Origin: JBHGBB01 sp041946755
Lineage (GTDB): Bacteria > UBP4 > UBA4092 > JAOAEQ01
Reading direction: 5' to 3'
Length of the DNA stretch: 22,026 nt
Assembly: GCA_041946755.1 (NCBI GenBank)
Contig: JBHGBB010000041.1
Location: 1 to 22,026 of the forward strand
Below are positions 6,891 through 13,673 of the stretch, in pieces. The notes beneath the pieces were generated by a model. It ran no database searches, was not told the DNA's origin, and saw nothing but the letters and a program-made list of their open reading frames with translations. The stretch's first letter is position 1. Each line of letters begins with the position of its first letter. Position numbers and translations under genes: made by a program.

Positions 6891-7820
6891 ATGAACGTTC
6901 TGCAAGACATTCGAATACGGTTGTTAGACGGTCGGAATAAATCCTGGATATCATTACAAGGTACCGTATTAACATATCACGAGCTAAGGTGGAGTCAAGA
7001 AACAACCGTGGATATACCGGTCGAGCTTATTTCGATTTCCGAAAAGAAGCAAATTATGCAACTCCGGTTTGGTATGGCATTATTGTGGCTGCTATTTTCT
7101 ACTTTAACCTTTGTGATAATTGCCCTCGCCTTGGATTTACAGGACAATAAGCTTTCTACAGAGATTTATGCTATTGTATCGGCAATTATTGTTATTATAC
7201 CATTTATCAGTCTCATCGTTTGGTCTTTTTTCCGGCAAAGGACTGTATGCTTAACTATTGCACCGAAAAACGGGGAAATATCGTTTTGGGTTGAGAAGAA
7301 GAATAAAACTGCTATCGATAATCTGATATCAGAATTAATCAAGCGGAAGGAATTAGTTCAGGAAACAATCCCTTATCCGATGCAGTCGGCTATTGGCGAT
7401 CAAATCCGGCAACCGTGGAAGCGTACTATTATTTTAACGTTATTACTCTCCTATCCTGCAACTGTTTTGGAACAACCAAAACTCCTATTCTTATGCCTTA
7501 TTCCGGTCATCATGCATATCTGGCATTTGATTTTCTTATTTCGGCAACCGGCACTATATAACGATGCGGTAGCATTGTATTTCGATAAACAATGGGATAA
7601 AGCGATAGCGAATATAGAACAGTTATTACGACAATCGCCATCTTATGTTCCAGGATATCTATTATTTATCCAGATTCTGTTAAAGTTGGATCAATATGGC
7701 AAAGCTGAAAATATCTTGGGTCGTGTTCAGAACCAATTAGATCCGGAATTGGCTAATTCGATTCATCTCGAAATCATCAATCGAAAACGGTTATTCGATA
7801 GAAAGACTATAACGGTTTAG
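6891..7820 (+). CDS. Membrane protein with C-terminal TPR-like region
   Basis: A 309-residue protein I do not recognise as a named family. Residues 1-55 are soluble and beta-rich. Hydrophobic helices lie near 61-82, 92-114, 179-193 and 197-217, with a charged cytoplasmic-type loop between the pairs. Residues 223-281 read as helix pairs (YNDAVALYFDKQWDKAIANIEQLLRQSP, then GYLLFIQILLKLDQYGKAENILGRV), matching one to two tetratricopeptide-like repeats. The two membrane hairpins and the TPR suggest a scaffold at the inner membrane; this is inference. No Shine-Dalgarno precedes the ATG; AT-rich sequence (TTTAATAAT) is close upstream. The glycosyltransferase starts 35 nt after its stop, so the two may be co-transcribed. 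Confidence 0.8.
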   Translation: MNVLQDIRIRLLDGRNKSWISLQGTVLTYHELRWSQETTVDIPVELISISEKKQIMQLRFGMALLWLLFSTLTFVIIALALDLQDNKLSTEIYAIVSAIIVIIPFISLIVWSFFRQRTVCLTIAPKNGEISFWVEKKNKTAIDNLISELIKRKELVQETIPYPMQSAIGDQIRQPWKRTIILTLLLSYPATVLEQPKLLFLCLIPVIMHIWHLIFLFRQPALYNDAVALYFDKQWDKAIANIEQLLRQSPSYVPGYLLFIQILLKLDQYGKAENILGRVQNQLDPELANSIHLEIINRKRLFDRKTITV

Positions 7821-7855
7821 TTAAGCATCTAAATCTTGTTACTAGAAATTACTTT

Positions 7856-8539
7856 ATGAAACTTTCAGTCATTGTTCCGGTATATAACGAAAAAAACACG
7901 ATTCATGAAATCCTCGATAAAGTCCGGCGGGTGCCGATCGATAAAGAAATTATTGTAGTTGACGGCAACTCGACTGACGGGACCAAAGATATCTTAGCCC
8001 TTGAAGCGCAACAGCCGGATACCAAAGTGTTCTATGAAGACCGGCCGCGCGGCCGGGGTGCGGCATTAAAACTCGGGATGGAACATGCTTCCGGGGAAAT
8101 CTATATTTACCAGGATGGAGATTTAGAACTCGATCCGGCCGATTATCCGGCGTTGATTCAACCGATCGAAACCAACTCGGCGAAAGTGGTTTTCGGGTCC
8201 CGATTCCTGGCTAAATCGACCGGATATATGAGTTTCTTACAATGGTTCGGCAACCGGTTTCTAACCGGATTAGTCAATCTCCTATATGGCAGCCGGTTGA
8301 CCGATGTCGAGACCTGTTATCAGGTATTCCGCGCGGAAGCAGTTAAAGATTTGGAAATTAAAAGTAACGATTTCAATTTTACCGTTGAACTCGCAGTGAA
8401 ACTGATTAAAAAAGGGTATCAAATCACTGAGATTCCCATAACCTATACTCCCCGGAGCAAAGAAGAAGGTAAAAAAGTCCGGTGGAAAGACGGATTCACT
8501 TCCTTATATACCCTGATTAAATACCGATTCTATAAATAG
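7856..8539 (+). CDS. Family 2 glycosyltransferase, dolichol-phosphate mannosyltransferase-like
   Basis: A 227-residue GT-A enzyme. Motifs: SVIVPVYNEKNTI (4-16), VVDGNSTDGT (34-43), GRGAALKLGMEHASGEI (66-82), and DGDLELDP at 87-94 where DPM1-like enzymes bind metal and nucleotide sugar. GSRFLAKSTGYMSFLQWFGNRFLTGLVNLLYG and LTDVETCYQVFRAE are typical of the DPM1/GtrB-like subgroup, which moves hexose from UDP- or GDP-sugar onto polyprenyl phosphate. It lacks the C-terminal transmembrane pair of GtrB, so it is the short, soluble or peripheral form. Lipid-linked sugars would feed envelope glycan assembly or protein glycosylation. No Shine-Dalgarno is seen; translation probably follows the upstream gene. 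Confidence 0.9.
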   Translation: MKLSVIVPVYNEKNTIHEILDKVRRVPIDKEIIVVDGNSTDGTKDILALEAQQPDTKVFYEDRPRGRGAALKLGMEHASGEIYIYQDGDLELDPADYPALIQPIETNSAKVVFGSRFLAKSTGYMSFLQWFGNRFLTGLVNLLYGSRLTDVETCYQVFRAEAVKDLEIKSNDFNFTVELAVKLIKKGYQITEIPITYTPRSKEEGKKVRWKDGFTSLYTLIKYRFYK

Positions 8540-8564
8540 AATAGCCTTAGATGATGCTATCTAT

Positions 8565-8750
8565 TATTCAATTTGAATATCGAAATCCCCAATCCGAAAC
8601 AAATTGACCAAATGCAATAATAAACAAGTAAATAATAATCAAAATTTGAATTTAATTAATTATCTTTTTAAGAGTGTTTTTTGGTCGATTCGTCATTAAG
8701 TTTTTCAATTTTTCTTTTTGTTTCGATATTCGATATTCGACATTCGAATT
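8565..8750. repeat. Degenerate long palindromic intergenic element
   Basis: The left half has TTTGAATATCGAAATCCCCAATCC and AAACAAATTGACCAAATGC. The right half has TTTTTTGGTCGATTCGTCATT and TTTCGATATTCGATATTCGACATTCGAA. The ends are reverse complementary (TTTGAATATCGAAA versus TTTCGATATTCGA) and the inner parts match loosely, giving a long imperfect hairpin. It occupies nearly all of the gap between the glycosyltransferase and the GHL10 gene. Pieces of it recur at 16625-16650 and within mnmG. Confidence 0.55.
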
Positions 8751-8757
8751 TTTATAA

Positions 8758-8788
8758 TTGACATCTTTTGGTTTTTTCGGCATAATAT
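8758..8788 (+). promoter_or_regulatory. Sigma70-type promoter next to the GHL10 start codon
   Basis: A perfect -35 TTGACA (8758-8763), a 17-nt spacer and -10 CATAAT (8781-8786; TAATAT overlaps it). The expected start is about 8793-8795, only 3-5 nt before the ATG at 8798. The mRNA would be leaderless or nearly so, which matches the absence of a Shine-Dalgarno. Confidence 0.7.
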
Positions 8789-8797
8789 CTAATTACT

Positions 8798-10339
8798 ATG
8801 CGTAGATTATGGTTTTTTCCGTTATTAATCATTTGTTTCACTTCGATTATTACTTCTAGTATGAGCGAGGAAATTATCACCTTACCACATCGTGAATTCC
8901 GCGGAATATGGATAGCCTCAGTTAATAATATCGATTGGCCTTCCCGAAAAGGATTACCGGTTCAAGAACAGCAAACAGAACTCGTCCAGTTATTAGATTT
9001 ATGTACTGCTCTGAATCTAAACGCGGTTATATTCCAGATTCGGCCGGCAGGAGATGCATTCTATAATTCGAAACTCGAACCCTGGTCGGTATGGTTAAAC
9101 GGAGAACAAGGGAAAGCGCCTGACCCATACTATGACCCACTCGAATTCGCTATTACTGAATCCCATAAACGGGGGTTGGAACTCCATGCCTGGTTTAATC
9201 CCTATCGGGCAGGCATGACTTCCCAAACCAAGTTCGCCCCGAATCATGTGATCAATAAATATCCTGACTTGATATATAAGTATGATACCTTCTACTGGAT
9301 GGACCCCAGCGCGGATGAAATTAAACAGCATACCTTGAATGTTATTCTCGATGTAGTTCGCCGCTATGATGTTGATGGTATTCATTTCGATGATTATTTC
9401 TATCCCTATCCGGTAGATAAAGTCGATTTCCCGGATAGTAAGACCTATAGCAAATATACTTCTAACGGCGGAACCTTATCATTAGCCGATTGGCGGCGGG
9501 ATAATGTTAATTGGATGGTAAACCAGGTATACCTGAGTATCTTAAAAGAGAAACCTTGGGTAAAATTCGGAATTAGCCCGTTTGGCATCTGGCAGCCGGG
9601 ATATCCGAAAGGAATAGTCGGACTAAACGCTTATGAAGCGTTATACGCCGATTCAAAAAAATGGTTGGAAGAAGGCTGGGTAGATTATTTTGTACCGCAG
9701 TTATATTGGCGAATAGCCGCTCCCGGCCAGAGTTATCCGAAGCTTTTACAATGGTGGCTAGACCAGAATATCCGGAACCGGGATATTTATGCCGGAAATA
9801 TTTTATCTAGCATTGGACCGAAAACGTTAGGATACCTTTCTCCGGAAGCGTCAACCCTAGAATCGGTGAATGAAATTAAAGTTACCCGGGAGAAGAAAGC
9901 GCTCGGTAATATTCTGTTTAGCATGAAAGAATTGGTTCGAAACAATGCGAAATTAACGGATGCGATTAAGAAAGAGGTATATCAACAAAAAGCGCTGGTT
10001 CCGACCATGAGTTGGAAACGGAGTAATTATCCTCATTCACCATTTAATGTTACCTTCAATCAAATGTTATCATCATCGTCTACTCAAACTTTTCAAATTT
10101 ATTGGGAATCTGGAGATGTACCGAACGATCTTACTGAAGTTTGGCGCTGGGCAGTCTATCGTCAGATCGGAACTGCTGATTGGGAGCTTATTGCAGTATT
10201 ACCACGTTCACAGACTACTTATACGGATACTTTCGTTTTAGAAAGTGATGCTAAAGATATTAAAACTAGACATGCGGTTACTGGATTAGACCGGTTATCA
10301 AACGAAAGTATACCTACCCTAGCTATCCAAGCTGAATAA
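8798..10339 (+). CDS. Secreted GHL10 (YngK/DUF187-like) glycosyl hydrolase
   Basis: A 513-residue protein. Residues 1-23 are a signal peptide (MRRLWFFPLL core, cleavage near SMS-EE), so it acts outside the cytoplasmic membrane. The GHL10 TIM-barrel domain runs from about 33 to 350: FRGIWIASVNNIDWPS (34-49), NAVIFQIRPAGDAFY, LHAWFNPYRAG, and the family hallmark VDGIHFDDYFYPYP (192-205) with probable active-site acids. KFGISPFGIW and DYFVPQLYW follow. Residues from about 410 look like a beta-sandwich (fibronectin III-like) module (FQIYWESGD, WAVYRQIGTADWELIAV). GHL10 enzymes are linked to cell-wall or polysaccharide breakdown; the exact bond is unknown. A shorter relative lies at 13674-14795. 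No Shine-Dalgarno; the promoter sits right at the start. Confidence 0.9.
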   Translation: MRRLWFFPLLIICFTSIITSSMSEEIITLPHREFRGIWIASVNNIDWPSRKGLPVQEQQTELVQLLDLCTALNLNAVIFQIRPAGDAFYNSKLEPWSVWLNGEQGKAPDPYYDPLEFAITESHKRGLELHAWFNPYRAGMTSQTKFAPNHVINKYPDLIYKYDTFYWMDPSADEIKQHTLNVILDVVRRYDVDGIHFDDYFYPYPVDKVDFPDSKTYSKYTSNGGTLSLADWRRDNVNWMVNQVYLSILKEKPWVKFGISPFGIWQPGYPKGIVGLNAYEALYADSKKWLEEGWVDYFVPQLYWRIAAPGQSYPKLLQWWLDQNIRNRDIYAGNILSSIGPKTLGYLSPEASTLESVNEIKVTREKKALGNILFSMKELVRNNAKLTDAIKKEVYQQKALVPTMSWKRSNYPHSPFNVTFNQMLSSSSTQTFQIYWESGDVPNDLTEVWRWAVYRQIGTADWELIAVLPRSQTTYTDTFVLESDAKDIKTRHAVTGLDRLSNESIPTLAIQAE

Positions 10340-10492
10340 TCAATCTTTATCCTAATTAAACTTCATCTTCTTCTGCCACTGAGACTCAGAGACACAGAGA
10401 AAAACACTTAATCTATTCATTATATTATCCTTATCTTGACCCAAACTGGCTTTTTTTATCTTTACCCAAATTTACCCGATACCGGACTATAA

Positions 10493-10517
10493 CCCGAATT
10501 GGTCGGACCAATTCGGG
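10493..10517. terminator. Perfect 12-bp palindrome in the convergent gap
   Basis: CCCGAATTGGTC, one G, then GACCAATTCGGG. The arms pair completely, with an effective 3-nt loop. It is 154 nt after the GHL10 stop. Only a weak T-run follows (CTATATTCCATTT), so a bidirectional terminator is likely but not certain. Confidence 0.5.
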
Positions 10518-10531
10518 CTATATTCCATTTA

Positions 10532-10768
10532 TGTAACCAGCCAAGTTGAATTATACTCAAGTTGCGTAAAATTCAAATTGAAGCTTTTATATTGTATGGG
10601 CAGGGTTTCCCTGCCCGATACAGAGACGATATAATCCGCCTAAGGCTGCCCCCCTACTAAACCTATTTTTTACCAAATGGTAAAAAATATAAATTCTAGT
10701 ATTGATGCTGGTTAAGTTGAATTAGTCTCCACTGGACTATAATTCAACTTCTATATGACTGGTTTACA
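10532..10768. mobile_element. MITE-like element with imperfect inverted ends
   Basis: The left end is TGTAACCAG (10532-10540), followed 2 nt later by AAGTTGAATTATACTC. The right end, read inward, is TGTAAACCAG (10768-10759), followed by AAGTTGAATTATAGTC. Inside are a GGGCAGGG-TTT-CCCTGCCC stem (10598-10616), a perfect 12-bp stem TATTTTTTACCA/TGGTAAAAAATA (10664-10689), and a further copy of AAGTTGAATTA (10713-10723). No coding potential is seen. Target-site duplications are not clear, so mobility is inferred from the inverted ends only. Confidence 0.45.
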
Positions 10769-10822
10769 GAGTTGACCTATTCTCAATTTGAGAAAAGGGC
10801 ATGTTGGTAATAGTAACCAATT

Positions 10823-10876
10823 GATTATATATAACTTATCGCTGAAATAACTAACCCGATAATCGCCAGCGCCCAG
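10823..10876 (-). pseudogene. Diverged copy of the last 17 codons and stop of the permease gene
   Basis: 50 of 54 bases match 11857-11910, including the stop codon. Read on the minus strand it encodes WALAIIGLVISAISYI and TAA, against WALAIIGLIISAISYI in the intact permease. Three of four changes are silent and the fourth is Ile to Val. It therefore looks like the end of a real homologous gene, not random noise. Upstream of it (on the minus strand) homology stops abruptly at 10877. Confidence 0.75.
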
Positions 10877-10901
10877 CTCAATGAGGATAAAGAAAGGTAG
10901 A

Positions 10902-10929
10902 ATAATTAACAAATCTATTTGTTAATTAT
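10902..10929. terminator. AT-rich 13-bp hairpin at the 3' end of the unrecognised ORF
   Basis: ATAATTAACAAAT (10902-10914), CT, then ATTTGTTAATTAT (10917-10929): perfect arms. The right arm overlaps the last codons and TAA of the minus-strand ORF. It lacks G-C pairs and a following T-run, so termination is plausible but weak; it could also be an element end. Confidence 0.4.
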
Positions 10930-11728
10930 CTTCGGGAGGATCTAATTTTGCTCTTTCTTGGCTGACATAATTAATAAATTTAGTCCAGCTCATATCAAGC
11001 TGTAATATTTTATTAAATAGAGTAGCAGAATATAATTCAATAAGGTAAAGATAATTTATTAACGATTTTTCATCATTAACCAATGCTGTTATTGAAATAA
11101 TCTTATTAATTAATTGAATATTACTCTGTATAATCTGAGGTATTATCTTTTTAATTTCATTAGGGATATTTTGATCGGGGTAATTTATTCTATCTATTTG
11201 CCGGTCAAATACCGCAGGATTTCTTATGATACTTACCGACCAAGGAATCAAGTGCTCCGAATCAATTTCTTGATTGATATTTACCTGTTCGATTGTATCA
11301 CTAATTTTATCTGGTATCGGAACTGAATATTCAAGACAACAATTGCTAAAATTATAAAATGCTACAATAAATTCAGTATAACTCGTTTTAAGCTGCTGTA
11401 GTTCGCCATATTCGATAGTACTTATTTCTCTAACTATCTCATCTACCCTATTAAGTTTGTCATAATTAGTCATATCAATATCGGTTTCAACAAACTGTCT
11501 TAATTTAAATAAATAGGAATAGCAATCAACGGCATAATCAAAAATTGACACAAGAAGAGTTGAACTATTTTTTTCAATATCGTCTCTAATCTCGATTTTT
11601 CGGGGATGTTCGTTAACAAGCTTATCCAATGCAATGATATTGACTAAGTAATTTTTTAAATAAGGGTGAATAACCTGATCAAGATGTTTGATAAATGGAG
11701 TGTCTGAATTGAGATCAGTATTAGGCAT
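10922..11728 (-). CDS. Hypothetical helical protein, AT-rich and foreign-looking
   Basis: A 268-residue protein that I do not recognise. It is hydrophilic and predominantly alpha-helical, with no signal peptide or membrane helix; Ile, Asn, Asp and Leu dominate. Long amphipathic stretches (IIPQIIQSNIQLINKIISITALV, YLYLIELYSATLFNKILQL) suggest a helical bundle or coiled coil. Codons are strongly biased to A/T third positions (TTA, ATA, AAT, GAT), unlike the CCG/CGG/GCG-rich neighbours, which points to horizontal acquisition. No Shine-Dalgarno is seen before the ATG. The gene lies between two copies of the permease 3' end, so it appears to have entered at that site. It could be cargo of a small integrative element; no integrase is visible. 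Confidence 0.7.
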   Translation of the reverse strand: MPNTDLNSDTPFIKHLDQVIHPYLKNYLVNIIALDKLVNEHPRKIEIRDDIEKNSSTLLVSIFDYAVDCYSYLFKLRQFVETDIDMTNYDKLNRVDEIVREISTIEYGELQQLKTSYTEFIVAFYNFSNCCLEYSVPIPDKISDTIEQVNINQEIDSEHLIPWSVSIIRNPAVFDRQIDRINYPDQNIPNEIKKIIPQIIQSNIQLINKIISITALVNDEKSLINYLYLIELYSATLFNKILQLDMSWTKFINYVSQERAKLDPPEDN

Positions 11729-11858
11729 GTTTCAACTGTAATGTATAATAATTTAATAGTTTCTATTACCAATAAACTCAATAATATATTTATTATATCA
11801 TTATATCTTTGAAAATAAATAGCAACTGAAAATTCAATACTTACGGTTATTATAAAGA
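11729..11858. other. AT-rich spacer between the permease and the foreign ORF
   Basis: 130 nt, nearly all A/T. It contains the start region of the foreign ORF (TTGGTA and TATACA-like hexamers on the minus strand, weak) and no stable GC hairpin after the permease stop at 11859. Nothing else is recognisable. Confidence 0.5.
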
Positions 11859-13484
11859 TTAAATATAACTTATCGCTGAAATAATTAGCCCGATTATCGC
11901 CAGCGCCCAGATATAAGGGATCAGTTTTTTAGTAATCGTAATAACATCTACTCCTAAATAGCTGGCAATCCAGACGTTATGGGTATTGGTAGGGTCGCAT
12001 ACCCCTTGAATCGCACCGACTGAAATAAACAACCCCATAATTGCCGGTGGCGGTAAGGTGCCGGTAGCGAGCATTATCCCAGCCAATCCCGAACCCATAC
12101 CCCAAACATTTAAAGGACCCCGATATAACGCTAACGGCGCTAAAATCGAGAAGATAATCAAATAAGTCCACCGGCTATGCGGAATTATACTCGATAATAA
12201 TGGCTGCAGATACGCTTTAACGGTATCCAAGGTAACTGCTTTTAATACCATTCCAATTCCAATCATCAACAATACTGCTGGAAGTACACTTTCTGCACCT
12301 TCAAACATCGATTGGGTAAACGATTTAATCGCTCCTTTTTCCCAGGTGGTAATCAACCCCCAGATCAACCCGGCTAAAAACGCGGCGAAAAACGGAGTTT
12401 TAAATACTAAAACTAATATGATCGGGACTAAAGGAGTCAGCATCGCCAGCACTCCTACTTTCGGTTTCGCTACCGGTTCAGCTGGAATTTCCGCTGCCCA
12501 ATAATACTGCATATTCTTCTTACGCAACCCGAGAATAATAAAAATCAATCCGATTAAGAGATATATCCCGGCGATTTTGAACGAAAATAATTTGGTCATT
12601 TCAGTTGGCACCCCGATAGTATTCTGATAAAACACCCAGTTTGCCGGTGCGACTGACCCGCCGGCACAAATCCCGATCAGCATCACTCCGGCAGCGACTA
12701 ACGGCGAAGTGCCTAACGATAACATGATCGGAAAGATGATACTACCCACCATGATTACTGCACCTAATCCACCTAAGGTAATAAATAATACTGCGGTTAC
12801 TAACATCATAATAATCGCTACTATCATCGGCCGATCCCCGGCAAGTTCGGCAGCGATCCGGATAATCGCTTCCGCAATCCCTTTCTTTCGAACAAAGATC
12901 GCGAGCATCCCACCGAATAACGCTAAAGTATACGCTTCATTCAACCGCAACGACCCTTCCCCGATAACCACTTTCAATAAATCATTATTCGCTGCTAAAT
13001 CCCGCATATAGCCGAACGAGCCGATGAATCCGCTCGATCCGAGTTTCTGGATAATCTGGGTGCCATACGAACTGAGTATTATCGACTGCCGGTCAGCAAG
13101 TTCCGGGGTCGCACCAAACTTTACCCCTAAATAATACGGTTGGCCGTTAAATAAGGTTCTTGGGATAGGTTTGATATTCCCTAAAATAGCAGTATACGCT
13201 TGTTTCGATACCGCTACCTTCTGAGTTTCCGACCATAGCGCAGTTCCGCCGGAAGATTCGCTATATAAACCAAACGAAATACTCTGAGTATCAGCCGGTG
13301 GCAGTTGAACGGTATCCGGTACCGTACCATTATAAATACTGCCGACAAACAGTAATGGCAATCCGCCGATAACCGCGAAACTAATCGCCATAATCGGTAA
13401 CGCTAATAACGCCGAGATTTTGTTTAAATACATCAGCACCATCATAACTAAAAAGATTACAAGTAGTATTATTCCAATGATCAT
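11859..13484 (-). CDS. Multi-spanning permease (ion-transporter/GntP-CitMHS-like) with an inserted extracellular domain
   Basis: A 541-residue polytopic protein, with Shine-Dalgarno AGGAG 8 nt before the ATG. Residues 1-50 hold two membrane helices. From about 185 to the end there are roughly ten more, with re-entrant style motifs (GGLGAVIMVGSIIFP at 238-252, GGSVAPANWVFYQNT, GVCDPTNTHNVWIASYLG). The order and Gly/Pro/Asn-rich motifs resemble ion-transporter superfamily carriers of organic acids or gluconate; the substrate is unknown. Residues about 54-135 (VQLPPADTQSISFGLYSES, ALWSETQKVAVSKQAYTAILG, LFNGQPYYLGVKFG) are hydrophilic and beta-rich. They resemble modules of secreted proteins, which is odd for a carrier. 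It follows the GHL10-like lipoprotein gene on the same strand and may import its product. Confidence 0.75.
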   Translation of the reverse strand: MIIGIILLVIFLVMMVLMYLNKISALLALPIMAISFAVIGGLPLLFVGSIYNGTVPDTVQLPPADTQSISFGLYSESSGGTALWSETQKVAVSKQAYTAILGNIKPIPRTLFNGQPYYLGVKFGATPELADRQSIILSSYGTQIIQKLGSSGFIGSFGYMRDLAANNDLLKVVIGEGSLRLNEAYTLALFGGMLAIFVRKKGIAEAIIRIAAELAGDRPMIVAIIMMLVTAVLFITLGGLGAVIMVGSIIFPIMLSLGTSPLVAAGVMLIGICAGGSVAPANWVFYQNTIGVPTEMTKLFSFKIAGIYLLIGLIFIILGLRKKNMQYYWAAEIPAEPVAKPKVGVLAMLTPLVPIILVLVFKTPFFAAFLAGLIWGLITTWEKGAIKSFTQSMFEGAESVLPAVLLMIGIGMVLKAVTLDTVKAYLQPLLSSIIPHSRWTYLIIFSILAPLALYRGPLNVWGMGSGLAGIMLATGTLPPPAIMGLFISVGAIQGVCDPTNTHNVWIASYLGVDVITITKKLIPYIWALAIIGLIISAISYI

Positions 13485-13539
13485 ATTTATTTCTCCTAAT
13501 TCGTTAAATGGTTTAATAGCTAAATCAAAACTATAGACA

Positions 13540-13651
13540 GTAGTTAGGTTAAGGTTAAGGAGTGAGTTAAGTAGTTTGGTAAAGTAGTTGGTCTAAAACT
13601 AACAACCCATGACCAACAACCTAACTCACAACCTAACCTTGACCTAATAAC
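13540..13651. repeat. Gene-less inverted-repeat unit related to the four-helix-bundle cassette ends
   Basis: The left arm GTAGTTAGGTTAAGGTTAAGG...GAGTGAGTTAAGTAGTTTGG (13540-13580) matches the cassette left arm at 3895-3932 in about 35 of 38 bases. The right arm (13611-13651) is its approximate reverse complement, ending ACCTAACCTTGACCTAATAAC. GTTGGTC/GACCAAC closes a 17-nt loop at 13594-13610. It fills the gap between the second GHL10 gene and the permease. Confidence 0.7.
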
Positions 13652-13673
13652 ATTACCTATTTACCTATCGCTA

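Larger units (their letters stand above)
10340..10921. other. Gene-free convergent region with several hairpins and repeat scars
   Basis: No convincing gene. From left to right: a CACTGAGACTCAGAGACACAGAGA-type dispersed repeat (about 10377-10402); a T-run (10451-10457); a 12-bp palindrome (10493-10517); a MITE-like element with inverted ends (10532-10768); a small palindrome TTCTCAA-T-TTGAGAA (10780-10794); a diverged copy of the permease 3' end (10823-10876); and an AT-rich hairpin (10902-10929). It separates converging transcripts and appears to be a place where insertions collect. Confidence 0.7.

Noticed and set aside
12709..13011. Plus-strand frame opposite the permease
   Set aside because: It is a shadow of the permease gene with a low-complexity Ile/Asn/Pro composition and no Shine-Dalgarno.
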